Positions 11,212 to 21,083 of a DNA stretch of 32,729 nucleotides are shown in pieces. Position numbers and translations under genes: made by a program. This DNA comes from Nephromyces sp. MM_2019 (lineage: Eukaryota; Apicomplexa; Aconoidasida; Nephromycida), in the NCBI GenBank assembly GCA_015657535.1, contig JADHZB010000360.1:676-33404 (forward strand), read 5' to 3'. The notes under the pieces are model-generated. The model saw nothing but the letters and a program-made list of their open reading frames with translations. It made no database searches and was not told the DNA's origin. How positions within the stretch are numbered: the stretch's first letter is position 1; the number at the start of each line of letters is the position of its first letter.

Positions 11212-12105
11212 TTATTCGATATCTCTTGATGTGTAAAGATTTTGATTGTCTGATGGTTTAAAGTCTGATCTTGCTGAACAGCTTTGTCTAGTCTGCTCTG
11301 GTAATGATTCTGAGCCTGGTAGCAAATCCATATCTTGGGGAGATCTCTCTTTAGCTGATGTTCCAGTGCCCCTGTCCTTAGGTGTGATACTCTCCACCAA
11401 AATTGCGCCCGTTGACTTTTCTAGCTGGTTGTCTGGCTTACTGACCTTCTGGCGTTTGGCAGAGTTATTGTCTGTATCCACTTCAGTTGGCCTGGCTGAT
11501 AACCAAGGAGGTAGTGTGGGCCCAATCATGGGTGCCCCGGGTTTCTTGTTTTCGCTACCGTTTAGCTTATTCTTAGATGTTATTGATGGAATTTGAGTTT
11601 TCGCCTTTGGGTTGATGAAGAGGTTGCCTCTATAGCTATTTTCTTTCCTGGTTATTTGTTCGAGATCAATCAACTGTTGTGTGAAGCTATCGTTAGGTTT
11701 CGAAATTGGCCTAGATGTCCTAATTAGGTCAAGAGCCTCTCGATAGTCCATTCTGTAATACTTTATTAGATATGATATCACCATTGATACTGACCTTGAT
11801 ATACCTTGGTTACAATGGACGAGGAGGTTGCCATCATTCCTTATCCTCACCTTTTCAAAAAACGACCAGGCATCCTCATAGTAACTAGAAAGCTTCTCTG
11901 ATGGATTGTCGTAAGCAGGAATCCTTAAATATATAAAATTGGGGTCTCTCGAGTGAAAATTGGCTACACCACCAAATGATTGCATAGGTGTGACATTGAG
12001 TATGTATTTAATGCGAATTGATTTCAGCCTTGTTAAGTCTTTGGCGTCTGTCCTATCTCCAATATACAGCCATGACAATGATTCTGAAGAAACCTGAGAG
12101 CACAT
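11212..12105 (-). CDS. Dual-specificity protein phosphatase, intronless
   Basis: Single-exon gene for 297 residues. The DSPc domain spans about residues 8-150: SWLYIGDRTDAKD start, ILNVTP strand, probable general acid Asp66 in IPAYDNPSEKL, and the P-loop VHCNQGISRS with catalytic Cys98 and the HCx5R arginine. The YDNPSEKL context resembles MAP-kinase-phosphatase-type and small atypical DSPs, but no rhodanese/kinase-binding domain is present. It therefore removes phosphate from Tyr and Ser/Thr of unknown substrates. The tail, about residues 155-297, is polar and low in complexity, with a basic patch AKRQKVSKP that could be a nuclear signal. It is the only complete gene here without introns and looks less AT-rich than its surroundings. 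No upstream in-frame start is needed for the domain. Cytosolic or nuclear location is inferred. Confidence 0.94.
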   Translation of the reverse strand: MCSQVSSESLSWLYIGDRTDAKDLTRLKSIRIKYILNVTPMQSFGGVANFHSRDPNFIYLRIPAYDNPSEKLSSYYEDAWSFFEKVRIRNDGNLLVHCNQGISRSVSMVISYLIKYYRMDYREALDLIRTSRPISKPNDSFTQQLIDLEQITRKENSYRGNLFINPKAKTQIPSITSKNKLNGSENKKPGAPMIGPTLPPWLSARPTEVDTDNNSAKRQKVSKPDNQLEKSTGAILVESITPKDRGTGTSAKERSPQDMDLLPGSESLPEQTRQSCSARSDFKPSDNQNLYTSRDIE

Positions 12106-12889
12106 CCTGTGTGTGTGAAACCTGTGTTATCATGTCTTCTGCAAGGCTAGTCCTTTTAATTTGCTATAAACGTAAAAAACTTAATAATAAAGACACGTTT
12201 ATTTATCAAGTTTTTGCAATTATTGTGCTAGGGGGTTGTAGAGCTTAAAGACAACTATGTCAGGCTTATTTTTCGTGCTAAAGGTAAACAAAATGCTTTT
12301 TAGTTTTTATTTAAGGAATCGAAAGTAAACACATGCTTTAATAGCATTATTAGAATTATTATTGCTACATACCCATACTCATGCTTGTACAATTATGTAT
12401 CGAGGTTTTATACATTCTTTAGAATTGCTTGTAATATAATATATCCGTTCGTCAAATAAATCAATAACTATTAAAGTGATTTTCGAGTTTGTGGCGTGGT
12501 TATACTCATAAAACAATAGTTTATAAAAATCATAATGCGTAATTGTATATATATATATATCCAACGGTTACAATGTGTATCTATACACAGTATTTTGTGT
12601 TACAGAGTTTATAAGTAAAATATGTTTTTGTTTATCAAAGTAAAACCAGACAATCTATAAACTATACCATAAAACACAAAAGATAAAGTTATAAATATGA
12701 TTTTGGTTACACAGGCAACTAGATTGTTAATTATCTTCAGTGGCTATCTATGTTTAATAGTATTGTAGTATTTTTATTTCATCATTTTGTTTATTAAATG
12801 AAGTCTTACGATTCTGCGTTGAAGGTATAATATAATAAATTTAATTTTTAGTTACTAATAAAAGAGATTTTGCTCGAGTTATGTATATA

Positions 12890-13110
12890 GTGCGTGTGTC
12901 TGTGTGTTTGCTGTCTTTGTAAGTGAAAATGTGTGCATTATATATACAAGTTCGTATACGGTGTGCTGTGTGTACAAAAGTGTTTATACAGGTGTAACGT
13001 AAGTGTGTGTACAAATGTTTAGTGTGTATACAGCTGTATGTGTCTGTGTAATTTCTGTGTGTGTATTCTGTGTGCGTCCGTGTGTATATCTATGTGTGTT
13101 TATCTGTTTT
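12890..13110. repeat. TG-rich imperfect repeat block
   Basis: Interrupted tgtgtgt, tgtgtac and tgtgtctgtg units without a fixed period. On the minus strand, which is the coding strand of the neighbouring genes, this is CA-rich. Confidence 0.7.
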
Positions 13111-13182
13111 ATTTTGTATTCTGTGAACAAAAATTAGTACTTGTGGTTAAATTTTAAATTATACATCAATAAGAATAAAAAG

Positions 13183-13259
13183 TTTCCTAAGGAAAAAATT
13201 ACAAATATATTCTTTTTGGTATAATTTTGATCCGAAGATCACTGATAGTTTCTATCAGT
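13183..13259. other. Cluster of three short inverted repeats
   Basis: TTTCCT/AGGAAA (13183-13195, 1-nt centre), TGATC-CGAA-GATCA (13228-13241) and ACTGATAG-TTT-CTATCAGT (13241-13259) occur within 77 bp, the last two back to back. The tight 8-bp stem with a 3-nt loop stands out from AT-rich surroundings. It could be a small structured RNA, or 3' processing signals of a nearby transcript; no family is recognised. Confidence 0.4.
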
Positions 13260-13573
13260 AAAATAAGAAGTCGTTAAATAAAATTAATTCAAATTTATAT
13301 ATTTTTGAAGATCCTAATGGATAAAATAAATATTAATAATAGCCTATGTGAAATTATTCGAATATATAAGAATAATTTCGTTTAAAAAGACTCCTAATAA
13401 AAATTAATATGAAGGGTCTAAAAAATGTAGGGAAAAAAAACAAGATAAAAAGTTCTAATGTCTTGGGTTTGGCTTTGTTTGTAGCTAAATATGTATATTT
13501 TATCTTGGATATATACATATTTATGTTTGTTACTGTGTTAGGTAAGTTTTGCTTTGCTATGTGATTTTTGCTA

Positions 13574-14285
13574 GATTGTGTGTGTATTGATAGGTTGTGT
13601 GTGTATTGATAGGTTGTGTGTTGTGTATTGATAGGTTGTGTGTTGTGTATTGATAGGTTGTGTGTTGTGTATTGATAGGTTGTGTGTTGTGTATTGATAG
13701 NNNNNNNNNNNNNNNNNNNNNNNNNNNNNNNNNNNNNNNNNNNNNNNNNNNNNNNNNNNNNNNNNNNNNNNNNNNNNNNNNNNNNNNNNNNNNNNNNNNN
13801 NNNNNNNNNNNNNNNNNNNNNNNNNTGTGTCTGTATTGATAGGTTGTGTCTGTATTGATAGGTTGTGTCTGTATTGATAGGTTGTGTCTGTATTGATAGG
13901 TTGTGTCTGTATTGATAGGTTGTGTATTTTGATAGGTTGTGTATTTTGATAGGTTGTGTATTTTGATAGGTTGTGCATTTTGATAGGTTGTGTATTTTGA
14001 TAGGTTGTGTGTGTTGATAGGTTGTGTGTGTTGATAGGTTGTGTGTGTTGATAGGTTGTGTGTGTTAATAGGTTGTGTGTGTTGATAAGTTATGTGTGTT
14101 GACAGGTTGTGTCTATTGATAGGTTGTGTGTGTTGTTAGGTTGTATGTGTGTTGATAGGTTGTATGCGTGCTGATATGTTGTATTTGTGCTGATAGGTTG
14201 TATGTGTGCTGATAGGTTGTATGTGTGCTGATAGGTTGTATGTGTGCTGATAGGTTGTATGTGTGCTGCTATGTTTGTGTTTGTT
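13574..14285. repeat. Minisatellite built on ttgataggttgtg, with assembly gap
   Basis: The core TTGATAGGTTGT repeats across about 700 bp, with unit length changing along the array: 22 bp at 13627-13700, about 18-19 bp at 13826-13920, 17 bp at 13920-14080, and 19 bp with a ctgatagg variant at 14160-14260. Positions 13701-13825 are N. Apparent open frames (NLSIQTQPI-type) are read-throughs of the repeat, not genes. Confidence 0.92.
13701..13825. other. Assembly gap, 125 N
   Basis: Run of N in the middle of the tandem array. The flanking units differ (ttgtgtattgatagg left, tgtgtctgtattgatagg right), so the true array length is unknown. Confidence 0.99.
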
Positions 14286-15053
14286 GCTGTGTTGTCTGTG
14301 ATACTGCTTATTTGTGTGTGTGGCGACGTTTTTATAAAAATGTACCGATCACGATTTTGTATAATGTATTTTATTTATTGTATATAGTGAATGTTCTGTA
14401 GCGTAAAATATTTTTTAAAAAATTTATTATATATAAATATTAATCAAGGGATTAAATTCATCAAATTTTTATATATAAAATTTTTTTCATTTACATATAA
14501 ACTGACTGTAGGTTTATAAATTTTAGTATAAAAAAAATAGTTTATAAAAGAATTAAGTAAAATAGGGTCAAATTGATTAATAAAATTTAGATATATTCGA
14601 CGTATTCATATATAATTAGGATCAAAATAAAATAAAATTAAACGTCGTAATTTACAGGTTATATTTAATATATTTGAAGTAAAGATGTAATCATTATATA
14701 TATATATGTATATATAATGATATATGTATATATATATGCGCTGTGTATAAAATCTTTGTATTTAGAAAAAGTAGTCGCCCATATCTTTCGTAAACCAAAT
14801 ATGTTTATATTTGGTGGTCTATATATACATAATGAGTTTTGCGAAAGTAGCTTATACTCTTTAGAAACAAAAAATTTTTAGGCTATGTTACAGGGATTTA
14901 TTTTGTATTCATGAGTGAATGTTTTATATTTTGTGTATAATTGGTTGTATGAGTAAATACATGCTGTTGGTGGTTTTGAAGTGATGATTTAACAAATGTT
15001 AGAAAGCCTATAATAGATTACTTGTTCGAACAAATTGTGGGAGTTTGAGTTGG

Positions 15054-17201
15054 TTAATTTACATGTGCTTTTGTGTAGAGTGGATATTTTAAAAAGTCAT
15101 AGTTCTCTTTATTCTGGTCCTCTTGGATCAACAATGAAATAAGTTCTATAGACCTTTCAACTTCAGTTTGCGAGCCAGTTATACATGCAAGTCTTTCCTG
15201 TCATGGTAAACACACACATAATTGATGCTTTGAATCAAAAACTTATGCATTATTTTAGCAAGAGTTCATTGTTTACCTGTATTTCACCCATCTCAAATCT
15301 CATGCATGTGACATGTATTCGTGCGTTAGTTTGCTGTTGAACTTTCTGTATATAAGCTCCTCGGTAAGATAAAATTTTGTTGCTTGTAGATGACGGAATC
15401 ACTAATGAAATTTCAAACTATATTTAACAATAATATAACAAATTTAAATCTTTTTATATGTAATGCTTAAAAAGGTGCAAATCAGTGGATTGCGAGTGAG
15501 ATATGTCTGGATGTGTATAAATAAAATTTGTAAAACAGTTATATTTATGTCAATATAGCAACATATATGACATAGGTTACTTGATGAGCTGCGATAGAGT
15601 TACAATATAGTTAGATAAATAAAGTTAAAAAGTTTATTAATTATTTTGGGGCATACCTTTATCGAGTCCGCGTTGAAATAATCCGGTAATTTTGATACAT
15701 CAAGTATATCGGGAATCATCATAAAAAACACGGTTCTTATTGCATACATAATGTGAACAAGCCTACCTAAAAAATAAATAGATAGTAGAAAAACGTTTGT
15801 GTTAACTAGGATGGATAGTTTTATTCTACCTTCTATCAAGAGAACTTGTTTACCAGTACCAGGATAAAAAATACGATTTCCAGATGTTGAAATCTTAACA
15901 TTAAATTTGTTTTGGATAACTCGAATGTGTTCACCTGAAATTTACAAACAAGTACACAAGTAATTTGATTCACTAATCCAGAATCGTCTAATAAGAAATC
16001 TAGCCATAAATCCACAATTACCATTATAATCAAAGAGTCTACCAACAACATTTGCAGAGGCAAGGAATTTGAGCTGTGCAGGTTTGTCGTGGCTCTGTAT
16101 GGATGGAAAATCATAATCCAACCATTCCTTAGGGAATGTGTGTTTGAATGAACGCTTCTGCTCAATACTCTGGTCGTTTTTGGTAGGTTTCATATCCATG
16201 TTAGTATGATGATCATCTTGATTGTTTAGGTTGAGTGTGTTGAGGCCACCATTTATTTGGTAAAATTCATCGGGGTAGCTTATAGATAGATTTGGGGAAT
16301 GGGTGCTGGCTGATGATGCCGTTGTTGAATCATTACATATTTTTTCGTAGGTTTGTGGAATGTTGAGTAGCTCTAATTTGCTTATAGCATTGTTGAAAAT
16401 CATCCTCAAGTTGTTTGATTGTATATGAATCAGTGAGTTTGCCTCAGATGTGTAATTCTTACATCTCATGGTGTCATTGAACCATTTTAAAATAGTAAAA
16501 AGGTTATTAAGTGTGTCGTCCAATTTCTCAAGATATAGATTGAGAGATGGTACAACCTTGGATAACTCTGGATGCAAATTATCCAATTTATCAATGTAGA
16601 AATTGTCGTTGTTGAGGTCGTCTGCACCAAAAGGTGTTGTTAAATAGCGTTCATAGAGTGATTGATAATGGAATATTCGATTTAAATCAGCGTAATTCAT
16701 TGAATTGTGTGAACTTCGTGAGGTTAATTTCGTTGGATTAGTTGTATTTACTTCACTATTAAACATGTAACTTGTAGAGTTTGGTGAATTGTTTCCAGTG
16801 TTATTTGCTAAGTAGGTACGATTCGATGAATTACTAACAATGTAATTTGGTGAATTTGTTATATTATTCGTTTGTTGTGAATAACCCGATATATTGTCTT
16901 GATGGTGTTCTATATATGAAGATATTGGTGGATTTGAAAAATCAGGGAAATATGTGTCATCAGCTATTTGATTGAGTTCGGACAAGTTGATTGAATTAAT
17001 GTGATTGAAGGGTTGAAGTCGTTTATTACTACCATATGAATTGTAGTTGTCTAAATCAGCGGAAAAATTCTGTAATAGTTTATCAATTGATGGATTATTC
17101 GATTCGAATTTTTGAAGTGTGTAAAATATATTATTGGGTGCTATTTTCATATCAAGTCGATTTGTTTCGACATCAATAAAACCATCCTGTACATTTATCA
17201 T
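15054..17201 (-). CDS. Asn/Ser-rich protein with two KH RNA-binding domains, 5 exons
   Basis: Likely RNA-binding regulator. Exons: 16022-17201, 15830-15934, 15657-15766, 15277-15417, 15054-15197; phases match and give 559 residues with a TAA stop. Residues 1-370 are low-complexity Asn/Ser/Thr-rich with a helical stretch (about 200-290) and no known domain. KH1 (about 376-446) reads LKFLASANVVGRLFDYNG, then HIRVIQNKFNVKIS and FYPGTGKQVLLIEG, the last close to the FYPGTxxRVxLIxG signature of Nova/PCBP-type KH domains. KH2 (about 466-535) has ISLVIPSS, YRGAYIQKVQQQTNARIHV and ERLACITGSQTEVERSIELI. In both, the first Gly of the GXXG loop is replaced (DYNG, SYRG). The exon 1 donor is supported because reading on runs into a stop, whereas splicing restores the KH fold. 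Introns are 63-239 nt. Location unknown. Confidence 0.92.
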
Positions 17202-19222
17202 AGTGCTATTGTGTATGTATGTTCTCTCTTTTTAAACAATTTAAACCAAAAAATTTTTCAAGTAATAGAAAATGAATAGAGTAAAAAAAATTAGGTGAAA
17301 ACAAATAATTTGTTAAATTTAACAAAAAAGTTAGGTAAAAGTCAACAATTTATTTAAACTAATATATATGTTGCATTAAGATGTTAATAAGCAGTATTAT
17401 TGTTTGTTTTGTAATAAAATATCATTGTTTATAAAGTGTGTTTGCTACTTTAAAAGTTCCTTATAATTTTTAAATGAAATTTTTTATGGGGAAATGAATT
17501 CTTGTCCGGAGTTTGTATTGTTTTCTAAAAATTAGAAATTAAAAAAAAATTTAAAGTTTTTGTCTCTGTCAAACATATTTAAATATAATTCTGTGGCTAT
17601 AATTTATAATGTGTAGCTGTTATTGTTCTATATTTTTTTGGCATTAATAATTCTATCAATTAATTTTTATGGAGTTTTGTTCAGACAAAAAAAAATTTGT
17701 AAGTATACTTTTTGCAAATCTGTAAATGTATGTATACCAATAAATAGTTTCAGATATAAAAAAGTTATGTTATGTAACAAGTTATATAATAGATTCCTTC
17801 AGTTGTTTATTTTCGTTTAAAAATTATGTTTAAATATATTGTTTATTAGATGATGGTATGATGACCAATCTTCCGTGTCTGATATGAAGAACAATCAGAG
17901 TTAAAGATTCATATCTAATTAACCTCTTGAGTTTTTTTTTCATTGAATATATATTTATTAAAGGAATGAATCTAATCTTGGTAAATTTTTATTTGTTTTG
18001 TAGCTTTTATGGATGTATCAATTGTTAGATATGATTAATAAAGTAAAAAAGATTTTGTTTTGTAAAGATATGTATAAAAGAAATTATTTTATTCTATCTC
18101 GGTGTCTCGTAAAGGAGTTTATTATAGGCTTTATTTTATTGAACATGTTTATATTATATTCTGACTATTAGATGTTATAATCTGAATATTCTGGTTTTCA
18201 TAAAAAAGATTGCTTTAATACAAATTTTTGAATTTATAAAAATGATAGAAATGGAAATGATATTAATTGGAAATTGTTTTGGTTCCATTATATAATTTCG
18301 GAAAAAAAGAAAATTTCATAGCATAGGTGTAGCTCGAAAAAAAGCTTACTAGAGCAAAGGAATATTGATCTCATAGCATAACAAATTAATAAATTGTGCA
18401 TATGTCATTGTGAAAAAAAAAGCTCAAAAGATCGAAATCTTATATATTTATAGTGCTTGAGTATTAGCATGTGTGTCAATTATTAAGGTAATGTGTTCCT
18501 GTTTCTGTAATGATATTTTTAATCAAAAAAATTTCTTTCAAGAGTGAAAAAAAAGCAAACAGGTGAAAGCTATTACTAAAAGTGAAAGCATTTATAATTC
18601 ATATTTTCATAGCAATAAGATGAGAAATATGCTCTAATTATAAAAATATGTAGAATGGTACATATGCTACAATATAATATTTGTATAGCTATCTGTCTAA
18701 AATATATGCTATGAATAAAAAGAAATTCACGTGTTTGATTCACATTCTAATGAAAGGTGGACGATAGGTGAAACCATGATAGAATTTTGATTGTATTTCC
18801 AGAAATTCAATTTCATCAGAGAGGTGTATGTACTATTTGATGATATCTTTGATAGGTTTTGTAAGAAAGTCGTAGTGATTTAAGAAATTTTGCTATTTAT
18901 GCACACTCACACAAGCATACTAGAAATTTTGGTTCTATAATTTTTTTTCTTTTGGCTAATAAGACCAGTTGTTGCTATGTATATATCTTCATAGCTATTG
19001 ATATACATATATATTGTAGTGGTATTAAATCAGGAAATAAAATTGGATCAGGTTCAATAAATTTTTGATAAAGATGTAAAGATGTTTTGAAATCTTCAAT
19101 TATAAAAGGCACTTACAAGTAAATTTCCAATGTTTAAGTGGTTCTATAGTCAGTTACCCTCTGAAATTTGATTAAAAATTTCTATATCCTGTCCTAATTA
19201 AGAAAAAGGTAGGATTAGATCT

Positions 19223-19263
19223 TGTGTAGGTATTACACACCGCAAGTTTTTAGCATCGGTGTG
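19223..19263. other. Overlapping alternative hairpins
   Basis: TGTGTA (19223-19228) pairs with TACACA (19234-19239). The overlapping CACACCG (19236-19242) pairs perfectly with CGGTGTG (19257-19263) over a 14-nt loop. The two stems share bases 19236-19239, so only one can form at a time. GGTAAA-A-TTTACC follows shortly after. Compensating GC pairs are unusual in this AT-rich stretch. Candidate structured RNA or protein-binding site; no known family. Confidence 0.35.
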
Positions 19264-19430
19264 CATTTCTATATATCGTGCAGGTAAAATTTACCCTATT
19301 ACTTTCGGTCTCTTTATTTATGATAATCTTCAATAAAGTATTTTAGCAAATTGTATTGTTGAGTCGCTGTTGTTCATTGTAGAAAAGTAGATAGATTCTT
19401 AAAGTTAAGTACATCATCTTTTGTAAAAAA

Positions 19431-19577
19431 ATGGTCGAAGATGTTGTTGTGAAATATGTTGGGGAAAAATTTCTTTTTCTGCCATTTGATAGAAATAGTG
19501 CCTTGTTTATTATCATAAGTCAAAAATTAGCATCAAATTATATATTTTATACAATAACAGAATTCAAAATATATTGA
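19431..19577 (+). CDS. Possible small ORF or first exon, 48 codons
   Basis: ATG to TGA frame whose first half (MVEDVVVKYVGEKFLFLPFD) looks protein-like and has an alternating hydrophobic pattern suggestive of a beta-hairpin, as in ubiquitin-like or PB1 folds. An in-frame TAG lies upstream at 19392. No family is recognised, and chance frames of this size are common. It may be an exon of an undetected plus-strand gene, but I found no convincing downstream partner. Confidence 0.15.
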   Translation: MVEDVVVKYVGEKFLFLPFDRNSALFIIISQKLASNYIFYTITEFKIY

Positions 19578-20292
19578 TTTACTCCAACATTCTGGAAGCT
19601 TATAATGTCCATTCAGCTATTCACTTAGTGAAGATTAATAAGATAGGAATGAATGGATATATATAAAAGGTTATGCCGTAGTAGTATGTAGTATATTTAT
19701 TTATAAATAGATTTAAATTCTTCCATATAGAATCACAGCTTTATTCACTCTAGTAAAATATACTTGTAACGCATTACTCATATTACATTTTAGAACTAAT
19801 TAAACTTGTAGTTAAAAATGAATCTAGGTATATATATATTTTTTATCAATTTTTAAAGTTAGTTTATTATGATAGGAATTTCTTATTTTTTGTTATATAA
19901 AAAGCAAAAGAAAAAATTAAACTACAAAATAAACAAGAAAAATAAAAATAAATATATATATATATCCTTTTAAACTTTTGAAGATAATATAAATGTATAT
20001 AGCATTTGTAGAGATAGCCAATAAAAACAATTGTTAAATATCTTGCTTTTATTTATAACAATAGTATTTTATATTAGAATTATAGAAAATTATTTATTAC
20101 TAATTTTCACTCATAAATATATCAACTACTATAATAAATAAGCTCTGGAAATAATTATTATGATCTAGTAAGATTATATATAACTTTCGTAATATTAATT
20201 CTTATAACTAGTAGTTGACATGGCCCTTATATGTTTAGTTTTAAAATTGAACTATGTAAGTACATTGAAATCAAAGTTAGAATTTTGTAACG

Positions 20293-20532
20293 ATGGAAAT
20301 AAATACAAACTCTAGTGAAGAAATAATTTATATAAAAGAAAAAGTTGATCTAAATCTCTAGATATATGAAACAAATGTTAAATGTGTGATAGATAACTCT
20401 CGTGCTTCTAGGAAATGTAAAGAATTTTTTGTCTTAGAAGCTCTAATGCATTAGCCAGAAAATAAATACTTTCTTATTTCTTAAGCATCTGAAAAAATAT
20501 TAGAAGAGTTAAATAAGAGATTAGGAAAGTGA
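20293..20532 (+). pseudogene. Protein-like frame broken by three in-frame stops
   Basis: From ATG at 20293 one frame runs 79 codons to TGA at 20530-20532, with TAG at 20359, TAG at 20452 and TAA at 20482. The intervening segments look protein-like (CVIDNSRASRKCKEFFVLEA; ASEKILEELNKRLGK). Possible explanations are a decayed gene, very small introns around the TAGs, or chance. The confirmed genes in this window use TAA and TGA as real stops and show no internal stops, so stop-codon reassignment is unlikely. No family is recognised. Confidence 0.2.
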
Positions 20533-20983
20533 TTATAGAGTAAGTGAAATTATATATAGGAAATATTAAGTATGAAATAAGTAATAATTTGCAATAATTA
20601 TATTATTTAAAGTATATATCTATATCTACAAGATAGAGGATGCAAGTATGAACAAATCTTTATATACAAAAGTTATGAAAATCTTAGATTTTTTATTATT
20701 TTGAGATTGAAGTAGGTTGTAAAGTAAATGAAGTGAAATATTCTGCTAATTTCTACCAATCTTATATCAAGAATTATATTGGTTAACATCTATCAAGAAT
20801 TTTCTCTATATTTTTTTGTTTTCATCCTCATTGTCATAAACACCAAAAAATACAAAATTCAATTTTTTAGTTGCATGAAAAAAACTAAGGTAATAAAATC
20901 CTCACCTCACAAACACCTCAAAATAAATTATATACAGATCACACCTAGAATTGATATCAACTATTAACTCTAGACTGGTTCAA

Positions 20984-21083
20984 AAAAACATATTATGAGG
21001 AATGTTGGATAATTTTTGCTATATGTATATGATAAAAACATACTGTGAGGAATGTTGGATAATGTTTGCTATATGTGTATGAT
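20984..21083. repeat. Tandem duplication of a 50-bp unit
   Basis: Units 20984-21033 and 21034-21083 differ at four positions (for example atta versus actg, tttt versus gttt). Each contains atgttggataat and tttgctatatg. Not a microsatellite; a recent local duplication. Confidence 0.9.

Larger units (their letters stand above)
12106..15053. other. Intergenic region upstream of phosphatase, minisatellite inside
   Basis: No gene found. Contents left to right: AT-rich DNA, TG-rich block (12890-13110), clustered inverted repeats (13183-13259), the TTGATAGG minisatellite with the N gap (13574-14285), then AT-rich DNA with a (TA)n stretch near 14690-14740. Confidence 0.6.

Noticed and set aside
11246..11596. 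116-codon plus-strand frame
   Set aside because: Antisense shadow of the phosphatase tail; frames at 25553, 25805, 26196 and 26254 are likewise antisense to NBP35.
13571..13978. 135-codon frame of NLSIQTQPI-type repeats
   Set aside because: Read-through of the minisatellite and across the N gap; no non-repeat content.
17623..17820. 65-codon frame with a hydrophobic, signal-peptide-like start
   Set aside because: AT-rich DNA yields Phe/Ile/Leu-rich frames by chance; no splice partner or family seen.
17846..17920. Possible C/D box snoRNA: ATGATGA at 17858, CTGA at 17879, and TTAGAT/ATCTAA ends
   Set aside because: No proper D box next to the terminal stem and box spacing is too short.
20293..20532. 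Stop-codon reassignment (TAA/TAG read as Gln)
   Set aside because: NBP35, the KH gene and the phosphatase end at TAA in the expected place, and no confirmed exon contains an internal TAA or TAG.
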